DNA of 64,000 bases, taken from positions 2,728,001 to 2,792,000 of the forward strand of contig JAEBUN010000001.1 of the NCBI GenBank assembly GCA_023014365.1, in the 5' to 3' direction. The notes under the pieces were generated by a model that saw only the letters and a program-made list of their open reading frames with translations, ran no database searches and was not told the DNA's origin. The position numbers and the translations under genes were made by a program. The stretch is from Lepiota brunneoincarnata. Taxonomy: Eukaryota > Basidiomycota > Agaricomycetes > Agaricales > Agaricaceae. Of the stretch, positions 24,136-35,440 are shown piece by piece; position 1 is the stretch's first letter; each line of letters opens with the position of its first letter.

Positions 24136-24219
24136 AAATAAATAGATTGTGTATATAAACATATAGTCTAACATAAACACGCGTGTTGTGCCTTGTGCCT
24201 CTCAACCTCCTTCCTCCAT

Positions 24220-26338
24220 ATGCCCGACACAGACCTCTCGTCCTCTGCTACCGGGCACGCAGCTCTCTCCATCGTCACCAGCGACGGCCCCGGATCGCAC
24301 CACCGCCACCTTTCCAGTGGCTCAGCTTCATCCGATGATGCACCTCTTTACTCGGCTCTCGATTCTACCGCCGCACTCATCCTCATCCACGACGAAGATG
24401 ATAACAGTGAGGATGAAGACGACGGAGATAGGGATATTGAGCGTCCGCTGGCTTTGGACTTCTCAACAGATGATGACGAAGATGACGACCTGGACGATTC
24501 GCTAAGCCCACTATACCAGATCAATGGCAGATTGTCCATTCCCCCTCTACCTCCCCTTACTATCTTTCTCTATCTCCTCTCGCCGTATCTTAAACTCGGT
24601 GCCCTACTTCTGCCATATTATCAGTTGCCTTTGAAATATGGCTTAAGTAGCGCTTTGGTTAGCGCAGTGTTGGCGGTAGTAGCAAGACACTTATTATATC
24701 TGCTCGCAAGATATTTGCGACAAGCGGATCTCGAAGAGGTCGTGAGCAGCACATTCGTGGGTTCAAGGAAGAAAGGAAGACGGGTGGAGAGGCGGAAGGA
24801 CTTTTTCAGGTTCTCTGTAAGAGTTGGGACTGGGTTGTTGAGGATCTTTATTACTGTGGTATACCTTCGAGGTCTGTCCAACGTATTCATGCGTTTCAGC
24901 TTTTTGATGTTTTCTTGACAGAATGTGTGCTATTTACGCTTCCCCTTCTCGTCCCGACATCGTCAAATGATCGCTCGCCGACAGAGCTCGTTCTGGCGCT
25001 GACCTTTGTCGCTCTTGCACTGCTACTTTCTTATCCTAGGTCCCTGGCTTCCCGGCTCGTCATCTATACCACACATCTCTCGGTCCTTGCATACCTGCTC
25101 TGGCTTGCCACAGTCACGTTCCTCTACACCCAGGGTACACTTCCTATAAACCCCGACCGCCGCGATTCGAGGAACCTCTGGTGTGGAATTGGTGGGTCCT
25201 TCTTTCTTCTCTACTAGCACGTACAACCTAGTAATCGCATATCACTCCAGTCGCAACAGGATTCATCTTCACCTCGTCTAATACACTCCCGCTATATGCA
25301 TCGACAAAAGGCACAATCCAGCCTCTTCTCTTTGATACTAGCACCTCCCTTTCCCTACCCCCTGGTTCCTCTATTCCTGCCTCTGGTAGCGTCATGACAC
25401 CTCGGCGGGATGGCAGCTTGAAGCAGCCCCTGTATCGCTCCTTCAAGTTTCTATCGCTTCTTTCAGTTACCATGGGTCTTGGGTTGGTGTTGCCTCTCGT
25501 TGGATTCGCTGCGTTCCCGAACGAGGATCCGAATGCACCCCCATCGGGGAATCATGGTATGGGTGCCGATATTATGAATACATCTATCGGATATTCAGAC
25601 CAAATTGCACCTGAATGGAAATTCCCGTTTCCACCTGGAGGGTCTCCTGCAACCAGGATCCAGATTTACATCACGCCTGTCCTTGCATCTCTCACCCTCC
25701 TCTTCGGCACACCGCAACTCCTCATTACTCTCCCCACATTCCCCCCTGGTTCACTTAAGCGGTCTTGCTTGGGCCGCCGACGCACTTTCGGCTTTGAAAT
25801 CGCTTCCAAACTCAGCAGGTGGCTCAAAAAGTCTGCGCTAGGCCTCTCACTGGTTCTCCTCATGCTCCTCGAGCTCCTCTTTGACACTTCGGGCATCCTA
25901 AGGCCGCTGGCGGTAACTCTTTCCCTTCTCGCAACATTCTACGTCCCGCCTGCCCTCCATGTTTTTACGCACACCTTCAAATCACCCATTTCCATCATCC
26001 TCCCTTCTGCCTATTTCACCTCCAAACCATCCACGCCCTCCATTTCTCACACAACCTCTATTACTCCCCTGACGTCTGCCCCCGAGGGCGAGACCACCAA
26101 TTTCGCGACCCCAACCACTTCTCGCCCACCTCCACAGCCAACAACGCTCTTTGGATGGCCAAGGCATCGACACGCTCTCTCGCAACAGGAGCACGACGAT
26201 TTGTTGCAGCGGAAAGAGCGCGCTCTTCAGCGGCGACAAATGCGGAGACGGATTGTGTGGGATATTTGGGCTTGGACCCTATTCCTTGGCGGGCTTGTAA
26301 CCTTGGGGTGGGGAGTACGCGTATTGGTCGAGGAGTGA
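24220..26338 (+). CDS. multipass membrane protein of unknown function
   Basis: Three exons (24220-24871, 24922-25191, 25251-26338) encode 669 residues without frame breaks. The first 105 residues are Ser/Asp-rich and acidic (DDEDDDLDDSL), facing a soluble compartment. After that come about nine to ten hydrophobic segments, for example LTIFLYLLSPYLKLGALLL, ALVSAVLAVVARHLLYLLA, TFVALALLLSYP, LLSVTMGLGLVLPLVGFAA, ALGLSLVLLMLLELLF and WAWTLFLGGLVTLGWGVRV. A Pro/Thr-rich loop lies before the last segment. The general layout recalls fungal transporter-like proteins, but no transport motif is visible and I do not name a family. It follows the SDR stop by only 84 bp, on the same strand. Confidence 0.75.
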
Positions 26339-27331
26339 TATTTCACACAGGTAATCATTGATGTCGCTCGCATACATTTGTAACGATCTTATTGTTTCTT
26401 TATCGCAATCCTTGTTACTCACCCTTGTTTCCTGATTCTGTACCCGGAGCCATGGCTTTGGCCAACTTGTTTCTTCCTTTCCTAGTGTCCTAGCCGGGCT
26501 AGCTGGTTTTCGATTATCCTCTAAGTGGGTTATGTATAGCTATCATATTGTAAGCCGGCTGGCTTACTTCATCAAGTAGGTAGTATAAATAGTGGCGAGC
26601 TCATGTCAATAGGAATTCCTCCCTTGACCCCGAATACTATCTCGAGTCCCGCTCATTCTCTGGACGTTTCCCTTTTAGTGAGGTCGCCCACCGACGGCGC
26701 CCCTTCACATATCGGGTTATTAAATCAAATAGACCCTTAAGTAAGACGACCTTCCCTGGGGCCTGAGCCCACTCCATCCCGAAATTGCCGGATCTTGAGG
26801 GAAAGCCAGGCAGAAGACGTGGCAACCCCGGAATCCTTGAGTACATGTTAAACAGGCGAGCTTGAGCATTTTCTTCCCTTGAGTCGCTAGCCTCCGCAAC
26901 GCTGTGAGCTTTAACAGAGAAACTCCCTCTACATTAGTAGGTGCCCACTGGTGGTATGGTTCTAATGCAGTTTTGTGGCCCCTCGTTCTGGGATTAGGCG
27001 GGCCCTCTGGATTTGGTCGCCTTTGGGGTGTCGAAGCTTTCAAGATCATGACTCTCGATACTCGAGGCTGAAACTTTGGTTAACTTCATCCGCCCGAGTA
27101 CGATGACCCCCCTCTTGGTTTCTGTGCTGCAATGCCGCTCTATCTCACATTCTCTAGCAGAGACTGCACGAGCCAAGTCGGGACATTGGCAATAATTACA
27201 TTCCTCTGCCGTCTAGGATGTACTTGTTGAGCGCGCCGGCAGTTGAGTTTGGGCGCGCTTAGCAGTTATTTGGGTGATTATTGGGCGCTATCTACCTGAC
27301 ATCAGTCAATCGAGATCCCACCATCACATCC
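26339..27331. other. intergenic region, possibly containing an LTR-like remnant
   Basis: No gene. Around 26480-26640 a related pair of short sequences (CCGGGCTAGCTGG and CCGGCTGGCTTA) precedes a TATA-like TATAAATA near 26584 that is not followed by a gene. This resembles a degraded LTR promoter, but I find no matching ends or target duplication, so it remains a suspicion. Confidence 0.3.
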
Positions 27332-28659
27332 ATGTCCACTGCCTACCAATCACTAGCTGCTGAGCTTCCTCTCGAGATCCTCACTCAAATATTCAATGAC
27401 CGAAATATCCCAGTTAAACATTTCGTATACTTCACCAAAGATGAACGCCGAGACCTGATGGCATGCTCACTTGTGTGTTCACGGTGGCGATTTGCCGCGC
27501 AGCGCAAGTTGTACAGGCAAATTTCCATCGATTACGATCATTCTCCCTCACCAGACCTCTACAATGCGATTGCAAACAGTAGACCCGGCGCCCACATCGC
27601 GGCATACATTCAGCACATATACATCACCGATCCCCCATATAATCACGTTTTCACCGGTGATGCCGACTTTGCAAAGTTCCTCCAACGACTTGCAGAGCTA
27701 GGAAATGTTCGAACCATATCCCTTGGACCTAGTTACTATAGTGGTTTCCCAGAGCATGGCAGTGTTCTCTCCCGAAAACCATGATGCCTTTTTTCGGCTC
27801 CTCCGTTCTCCTAACATCATCAGCCTTATAATCGAGCAGGGCGATGGCTTCCCCCTCAACTCGCTTTCTTGTTGCTCTGGCCTTGCTTTCCTGTCTTTGT
27901 CTTTTCCTGGGTTAGAGCGGAAGTTCCGAGCGGGCGATCCTGGCTACCAAGACGACTTCGAGGAGCATCGCAGCGAGGAACCAGTCAAACTGCAAGAGCT
28001 CTTCATCCACGCACAGCCAGGTGACATCCTTCGCGTTGCCAACTTCTTCGCCAATCCTGGGAATAATCTTTCCACAGATTGGCTCAGAAAGGTTAAACTT
28101 GAGATGGCCGCCTCCGACCCTGGGTCCATTTTCAAGATCTGCGGTTCAGTTGAAGACCTCGTAATGGATTTTACCAGCGTTTCTCTCGACACTACCGGAT
28201 GTAAGTTGATATAAATAGTTTCTCCCACCTCCGGCCTCGAAGCTGACTTGGCTATACGCCTCTGTTCTGACAGTTCTTCACGACGAGAACAAAATAACTA
28301 GGCCCCATAAGGCCGATATTTCCGCTCTCAAGAGCCTCCGTCGACTCACTGTGGTAGCTCGAGTACTGGGATCGCTATCAGAGGAGCCCTGGAAAAGATT
28401 CATCCCAATTATATTGGAAGGGTGGATCTTGGAGATACTCAGACATCTCACGCGTCCAGACCTGTTGGAGTCTGTCAAGGTGCTAGTTTGGAGCTACCCG
28501 AACAGCTCAAAGCTCCCGGTGGATAGAGCTGCTGAACTGATGAACTCGTGTTGGGCAAGGTGGAATAAATTAGTACAAGGCGGGAAATTCCCTTCGCTGA
28601 AGCGAGTAGAAATGAGGTTGCCATGGGTGGATGACGAGGTAGCTCCTTATTGGCCATGA
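27332..28659 (+). CDS. F-box protein, paralogue of the 3-kb F-box gene (copy B); one frame break
   Basis: Two exons with a GT-AG intron at 28201-28273, in the same place as in copy A. The protein starts MSTAYQSLAAELPLEILTQI, the F-box continues with SLVCSRWRFAAQRKLYRQI, and the C-terminal LRR-like segments (LKSLRRLTVVAR, LKRVEMRLPWVDDEV) align with copy A (LKNLRRLTVSGQ, LSLPWIEEEE). One extra base near 27757, between GFPE and MAVFSPENHDAFF, breaks the frame; with it skipped the product is 417 residues and aligns to copy A without a gap there. It is expected to act as an SCF ubiquitin ligase adaptor. Whether the extra base is real decides between gene and pseudogene. Confidence 0.75.
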
Positions 28660-29903
28660 AGTCCACTTAATGACACCGTAAAGGGTGGACCTGCGGCGCT
28701 CTAGCCGGTGCTCCTTGCTCATACTCCGGCAGTCGGGCTTGGAGCCAAGGAGCACAGAGGATGATCAACAACAAGCAGTGGAAAGGGTTTCCTTATCCTC
28801 ACGCCTTTTGGCAAGGTGGCGAGCCTGGGATAACAGAGGACGAAGACGAAGAATGTGATGAGAATAGGTGTAGTACCATGCGTGAAAAGTGGTCTTTGGT
28901 CGTAAAGAACCTAGCCTTTCAGCTGTTGGCGAGGCAATGCTTTTCACTTGCCAACTCCCTTGCTTGATATCAATTACCGGACCTGCTCATTTACCCCCTA
29001 ACGAACTTTTGTTCACTCACTAGGCTGACTCGGTGAATTACCTCTCTTCGTTTCGCATTTTGTATCGTCTTCTTGTCTATACTTCCCCCCTACTCCAGCC
29101 TTTTCGTTCACCTCACATCCACTTCTTTCGCATGAAAGCTTCCTTTCCCTTTTTTTTCTGCCTATCTCAACTTTTGCCCCGTCCACCTCCCCCACCTGTG
29201 TGTTTGGTCGATATCCTCCCAAACAGCCTCCTCTAACTTCAACTTTACTACCTTGAGCAAAGACGAATTGCATATGTTAGGGCGTTGTCGATATATCGAC
29301 AGCACAGCAGCCGAACGCTATCCACCGAGAGAAAAAAAAAGTCCCCCCGCTGTTAAACAAGGTGACCGCGACAAGAACCACGCAGGGCCTGGGACTTAGG
29401 CTCTTGAATTAGTGTTCTCTATGTTAGCGAGCCGTACACCGCCATAGACGGGCCAGTCCTGTGAGATGACTTTTGCAGGGCAATCCGCTTGTTGTTTTGT
29501 TTTTCTTGCGTACTTATCTTGATACTATGGCAACTCTTCAGAATTATGTGCAACGTACCTGGGTGTGTTGGGACAGTTTCACGTCGAAGCTTCATGAGTA
29601 CAAAATGATATCTTATAGGCAACCCTAGGGACTAGGCCGACTGAACCGCCCGTCAGAAGGCATCAGGGGGCAGCCCATTAAACCAAAATATAGGGGGACA
29701 AGCAGTGACGCAAGATGGGCGCCCATGGTGGATGGCACCTGATGCTAAGATGGGAAACGCCCTTACTCATTACTCTTAGCACCCATCGTCACTGCTCAGT
29801 GCTCAACATTGAACATTGAAGCCAATAACATCCTAACCGTCCTCACGGATATTGCAAACTCCCCGGATGGCCCCTGAATCGACTCCGCCACTGCTCCACA
29901 AGC
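28660..29903. other. 1.2-kb intergenic region, nothing recognised
   Basis: Only short chance open frames, and an A-rich run near 29330-29340. No transposon ends or RNA genes seen. The true start of the next gene may lie near the right edge of this interval. Confidence 0.4.
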
Positions 29904-31141
29904 TTGGGTAGGGTATTTGCTGTTCGGAAATGGGCGTCTACGGACGAAAACCGACCCTCGACAATCGCTATCCTTGTATCGAGATCACAGCCGATGCTAA
30001 GGATCGCCTCACCATACATCGGTGCTGCCGCTCGCATTCCTCTCGTAAATCATTCTCGTAATGACCTCCTTGGGAGCCGAACGCGTGATCACGCCACAGC
30101 GGTACTGCCTGTTGTGTCTGCCTTGGTAAAACCAATTCCAATCGCCGGACCGGGTCTTGAGGCTGCAGCTAATAGCTTGTTGGAAATTCTGAAAATCGCT
30201 GATGTGAGTACCTATTATGACTGTTAGAATGCTGGGCGGGCAAGAACGACTAAGAATTTGTAGCGAGCTACTCAGAACAGGCAAGGTGTCCAGGATCTCA
30301 AGAAGAAACTTCATCAATTGGTCAATCATCTCTCCCTGGTTCCAGGCACGAACGGCCAAAATATCCGTGCACTTCGTGATAATTTAACTCAGTACGCCTG
30401 CATATAGATGTAATTCTCCTGATAAATATCATATTCCAAGGCAACTGAACGAGGCATTAACATTGCTCAAGAGCTTAGAGAACAACCATAGCATTCGGTA
30501 TTCAACAATCTCACCGATAATAAGCCAATGCCACAAGGATGTTGAGTTTTACCTGCAGACATACACAGTAAGTGTTTTCCCTAAAGAGAAACTCACGGAA
30601 TCATACTCCAATGTCATCATCTCCCAGGTGCTGAGTAATATGTACACCGAAAACTCGGTGCATGATATTAAAAATATGCTGGAAACATTTGTTACTGCAA
30701 CGCCTCAAGTTCCGAGAAGCAGGATGACTGGAATAACACTGGTTGACGCAACAGGAAAGGAATACCAAGTGTCCATAGACTCTGCAGTGTCATATGAGGT
30801 AGGTATTCGAGCTGTGTTGTCTATCCGGGGCGTATTCACACATCTATTCTCCTACCAAATAACATACAGAGGTTCACGAAAACTATGGCGCTTTTCTTTG
30901 ATGGCAAGACCATGGAAGGACAGATCCAACGACGATATATGGAAGGGGGCATGTACGATCTGTGTATTGATGAAGGCCGTCAAATCGTCCCAATTAACGA
31001 AGGGCAAGACTGGTCGCGCATTCAACCCGGGACAAGGGTTGTCATGAGAGTTATTCTTGTGCAGAGGCCAAGGACCACTCGAAGGTATCAGTGTCCACGG
31101 TGTAAAATGTGGAACAGCGCCGATGATCGCCAACAGTATTG
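29904..31141 (+). CDS. helical N-terminal plus ubiquitin-like-domain protein (ULD type)
   Basis: The N-terminal part has the motif VVSALVKPIPIAGPGLEAAA, common in fungal signalling proteins, including NLR-like ones. Helical segments follow (VQDLKKKLHQLVNHL; LNEALTLLKSLENN; NSVHDIKNMLETFV). The C-terminal part begins ITLVDATGKEYQVSID, continues YMEGGMYDLCIDEGRQIV and IQPGTRVVMRVILV, and ends with a CPRC pair (YQCPRCKMWN), the pattern I associate with a fungal ubiquitin-like domain family. Introns in the 3' half are GT-AG and in phase; one 60-bp intron (starting GTAAGT near 30570) has no stop if retained. The start is uncertain: the ATG at 29904 is in frame, but the first 60 residues are unconvincing. 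Function is unknown; an adaptor role is inference. Confidence 0.6.
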
Positions 31142-31449
31142 ACTCTCCGATTGATTGGTGGGTCCTTTCTGTCTACAGATGATGTGATTGACCGACCATC
31201 CTAAAGCCGAGGATGCGACGGACGTTTCCAGATATCTGAGGCAGATGCCAATAAGTACAGGCTGAAGGGCGAACAAGATGGGGGTGCTGAATATGCACGT
31301 CCCACGATTTCACGCGATTCAGAAATGTTATTGCTTCGCAACTTCCACTTGAAGCAGTTGGTAAGTATCTTTAAATGAATTTCAGAGTATTACGGGTTGC
31401 TAAATCTTCAACATGTCAATAACCTCGGCTGCTACACTTAGACAACCAT

Positions 31450-32400
31450 CTCTGCAGAACTAATCGAACTTAGGCAGTCGACTCAGCTGCTATGGAAAGA
31501 CACTATCACTTGCCCGTGCTCGCCGTGAGACGCAGCAAGGGACCATTAATCTTACCATCGCAATCCCTCGCTGGCATATTCGCAAATCATAATGCGACTA
31601 GCGACCAGCACAAGGAGCTAACTGCCCTGGCCTACCGGATGATACTATTGATATTGACATTCGCGATTTGGGTCCCGCCCCCGTCGTGAATTCAATCACC
31701 TCCCAGGGAGAGTTCCTGGACATACATTCTATCGTCCGGGATACTACTGCCATTCACGATCCTCAGACAATAACCTCAGAAGAGCCTAAATGAACTCAAG
31801 CAGTCGAATCAGCTGTTGTGGCAAACCGCCATAACTGTCCGTGCCCGTGATCAGAAACAGCAAGAGATCATTAACCGCATTCTCAAGTTCCTCTCTGGCG
31901 TGTTTGCAAATTATACCACGAACATCGGCCACCACAAGGAAGACGTAGCCGACAAAACGCAACCTGAGCACCTCAGATCCGTCACCGAGCCCGATCTTAT
32001 TCAAAGAAAGAAGCAAGCGGCCTTGCACACCGACGTTTGTGCCTCGAGCCCCACCCCCGGCACAAAGTCGAACATCTCCCAGGGAGAGCTTTTGGACATG
32101 CACACTGTTCTCCGAGACATCACTATCACCAATTCCCATCAGGAAACTATCCCAGCAGAGTTTAGCGAGCTCAAACAGTCAAACCAGAAATTGTGGCAAG
32201 ACGCTATGACTGCCCGCGCCCGTCACGCAAAACAACAAGACACCATTAACCGCATCCTCAAATTCTTGGCTGGTGTGTTTGGGGCTCGCACACCGAACGA
32301 CCATCGCCATCTTGTAGGCATCTTCATTTCCATCTCCATCGTCAAACCACGCCATCGTCGACAATCCTGTTACTCTCCCACCCCTCGGGCTTGATCAGCA
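31450..32400 (+). pseudogene. three tandem remnants of a heat-shock-factor trimerisation coiled coil
   Basis: Three copies, starting near 31453, 31786 and 32155, repeat the same unit: a Leu/Gln helix (SELKQSNQKLWQDAMTARA in copy 3) followed by KQQDTINRILKFLAGVFG (copy 3) or KQQEIINRILKFLSGVFA (copy 2). This matches the HR-A/B oligomerisation region of fungal HSF transcription factors, as I know the family. A linker (SQGELLDMHTVLRDI in copy 2, SQGEFLDIHSIVRD in copy 1) separates units. Copies 2 and 3 share one open frame of 192 codons; copy 1 is in pieces. No HSF DNA-binding domain is visible upstream or downstream. I read it as a broken, internally triplicated HSF fragment. The alternative is a spliced gene for a coiled-coil-only protein. 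Confidence 0.55.
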
Positions 32401-32439
32401 CCGGCAGACGGAGGACGTAGACAATGACATTACCACGAT

Positions 32440-32900
32440 GGAACCACCATATTGCCAGTTGAGATGCTCGGTTTGAATCCGGCTCTCCTGCAAGAGAGCC
32501 CATACCCCCTTCTCTGCACCTTCATCATCATCGCCACGGACAGATACCAACACCAGTACCGCGAAGTTCATGACCTGACACAGAATACTCCCAGGTCTGA
32601 ACTCACACCCAACCCTCAGCTCCCACCATCGTCTCTTTGCCCACTACCAGCCAACCCCATCTACAACAGCTACTTCACCGTCACCGGTGATAAACGATAT
32701 GAATGCAAAGACCTAAGAACATATCAACCCATGTGTTCGCGGTGGTGACCTTTACGCTGCAGCGCGAGCTACACAGATAGATTCGCACCGATTCTAATTG
32801 TCCCGCTCCCCCCATCAGATTTGTACCGTGCAAACGACCTGGCGCATGCACCACGACATACGTTCAATACGCTTATATCTACTACTATTTTCCTGATTTT
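32440..32900 (+). pseudogene. decayed F-box fragment
   Basis: Starts LPVEMLG in one frame, then CKDLRTYQPMCSRW, and, after a stop and frame change, TLQRELHRQIRTDSN. These pieces align in order with the F-box of copies A and B (ELPLEIL, DLMACSLVCSRW, AAQRKLYRQISIDY), with stops and frame changes between them. No downstream LRR part survives. It follows the HSF remnants directly, so this patch appears to collect broken gene duplicates. Confidence 0.5.
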
Positions 32901-33406
32901 ACGGGGTCCTGGGTGTTTTGCAGGAGTGGAGGTACCCTGCTCCTGGCCAGTCACTATGGACGAATCCACCGCATGGAATTACAGAGAAAGAGGGCTTTAG
33001 CTCTCCGTTTCGTCAGCTAGTTCCTAGACAAAATGAAGAGGGGATCTCAGAAATTCTAGCGAGCTTAGATGTCCGATTATGTTCCAATTTCCTTTCGCAG
33101 TCGTGCAGTGTACTAAGCTATGCCGGTTCCTGCTCACGCCCTAAAAACGCTCCCAGACCTCCCAGTGCTTGATGAATAACAATAGGTAGCTCATCGAAGG
33201 AATCTCGCTCTGATCATCTAATGCCAGCACCTTCAATGAAATTCAATAGTTTCCCCCATGTCGTCCCTGGAGTACCAGTCCGTCCCATTCATCTTAGTTT
33301 GCTGAGTAGCGGTAATGCCGTACGCACTTCATTTTACTACCTATGTGATTGAACTATTTTCGGGTAGAGCACCCGTAACAATGCTATGTCTCGAAACTTG
33401 GGAAGT
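32901..33406. other. intergenic region, nothing recognised
   Basis: No open frame or repeat worth calling between the F-box remnant and the 7TM gene. Confidence 0.4.
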
Positions 33407-34596
33407 TCATATATCATTGTTACCATCATTTCTAGCCCGACTCTCGTGATCCCACCCCAGACTACTCAATTGGTGCTGAGTCCCCTCATTCCATGCCCGC
33501 CCTGATAGCACTCGATAGACAACAAGAAGATAACCTATCATCTAGATGAGAAGCCAGATGAACAAATGAGAACGCTACGCCCTATCGGAATTCATTCCCT
33601 GAATAATTTATGACGTACCCTGGACCTGATCACCGATCGCATTAAACAAGAGGTAAGCACGCGTCTTGTAGGTGTCCGTAGCGAATGCAATTGTGGTTGC
33701 GAGGGACCATGCAGCTAGTAGAGCATATGACTCGATAAGCACAGCTGCAAGACTGTATCGACTGGAGGTTGCCGAGATATTTCCTACCGAAAGCCACCCC
33801 CCTCAATTCTAAGCAATACTGAGAGATTGGATGGATAATACTTGCCAATGAGGCGAACAACCCGCCAGCGGACAAACATCAGACGACCGACGACCAGTAG
33901 GGAGACAAGGACAGCAAAGACAGTACTAAGTGCAAGGATAGAAGTTCCCTGAGCAATGGTATCTGAGCGAGGAAGTCCGTGGGGGCCCTGAACTATACTA
34001 TAGTATGTAAAGTATATGTTGAGCCCTGGAAAAAATCCTCTGCATAGGGTTGGGGGCTCGAGTTCAGCAAACTCACCCATCCCAGCCAGAAAGATCAGGA
34101 GAGGGATTAGCATGGCGATAATTGCGTAGCGGGATGCCGTCCAGATGATCCAGATGCGCCATATCTCGACAGCTCGGTCACGAAACGCCATTCAATTCTA
34201 TGCGCAGCAAGATCGTACCTGCATCACTCCGGTCAGAATCCCGAGAACTATAGGGGAAATGCAATTCAGGATTTCAAAAGCAGGTGGATGCTGGCCGAGA
34301 ATGAACAGGTATGTGAGGGGGTCGCCGAGCGTGTCGTTGTGGTAGACGTATCCAAAAACGATCCACTGAACATTGGTGGCAAGGGTGATAGATGCACACA
34401 AGACGATCAGTGAAGAGTGGATGAATGAAATGACAGTCTGCCTGTGCCGATCGCCTTTTCGAAAGTCGTTGATCAGCAAATGCACGCAATTCCAGTAGAT
34501 GGTAAAACCAATTCCAAAGAGGACCCCGATGACAGCCGTATAGTAGACAAGATCCATGGCTTCAACCCGGCGAATTATTTCAGTTGGGTGCGTCAT
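33407..34596 (-). CDS. fungal seven-transmembrane protein (Agaricomycete integral membrane family)
   Basis: Four exons (34596-34219, 34164-33842, 33761-33619, 33534-33407; all GT-AG) encode 323 residues with no frame break. Hydrophobic segments: YYTAVIGVLFGIGFTIYW, FIHSSLIVLCASITLATN, ISPIVLGILTGVMQ, YAIIAMLIPLLIFLAGM, GTSILALSTVFAVLVSLLVV, YALLAAWSLATTIAFA and VQGYLLVVYRVLSGRAWNE. The WRIWIIW segment after the third helix and the final VQG-x-x-hydrophobic-YRV-x-x-GRAWNE pattern are shared with a large group of uncharacterised Agaricomycete membrane proteins. Function unknown; a receptor-like role is often assumed but not shown here. Of the possible starts (34650, 34596, 34557) I prefer 34596. 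Exons 3 and 4 had to be found by splicing; without them the protein would lack its last two helices. Confidence 0.7.
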
Positions 34597-34650
34597 GGTT
34601 GGGTGGGGCAAGGGGGAGGGATATATAGTGATCAAATCGAGAGACATCAC

Positions 34651-35440
34651 TATTTAATATCCATTGGGACGGGATGGCGAGCCGCTCGTACTTGTCCATC
34701 AATTAACCGCGCTGCTGGAGTGCAAGCCGCATCGGAGCTCCGGTATTGGTATTTGAGCCCTAAGCATATGCTTCGGAGGTTTCGCCCAAAGCTGCCCGTG
34801 TGGGTGATGATAGAAACATGTGGGGAAGTCGGCAGTTGGTGACGCTTGAGGTCTGGGCTAGCCATTCGAGGGTTCAACAATGTGAACCTTACTTTCTCTA
34901 CGAGGAAAAATTTACCGGTTCTATGCTAGAGGATACCCAAGGTGCAACTGAGGGTATGAATAATCACTGGAGATGAGGGCCTGATAGATGCGACCTCGCT
35001 GAGGGTTACAGGAGGGACAGGGCGTTAATGTTGTACCCTTCCTCCGTTTTACCCAGCTACCTACTTCTTGCGCTCGAAAAACTGGAGAGAAACGTCGTTC
35101 GGAGCACCGGGACCTGATACTCTTTTATCAGTAGGATACGAACCACCATCACACCATCGCCAAGTGCGGAACGGATGCGAAGAGTGATGGCCATCTTCTT
35201 GTACTGAAATTCCTTCATTGGACTTTCATCGGATTGCCGCCGTAATCTCGCTATGCGGTATTCTTTCACCAAAAATCCTCCGCTGTCTTTGTCCCAAACC
35301 AACCGATGATATGCCAGCCGTCAGCTTATCGACTCGCCGAAGTTTTTCCTCGCCGCTTGCCTCAACTAATCATATAAATGGGGGACGCACCTGGAATAGC
35401 TGCAACTGGCTGAAGGACCCGCCCGGGTCGTCTACTCAAA
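34651..35440. promoter_or_regulatory. divergent intergenic region between 7TM and GH131 genes
   Basis: No gene recognised. A TATAAATG near 35375 lies about 65 bp before the GH131 start codon and may be its TATA box. Confidence 0.45.
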
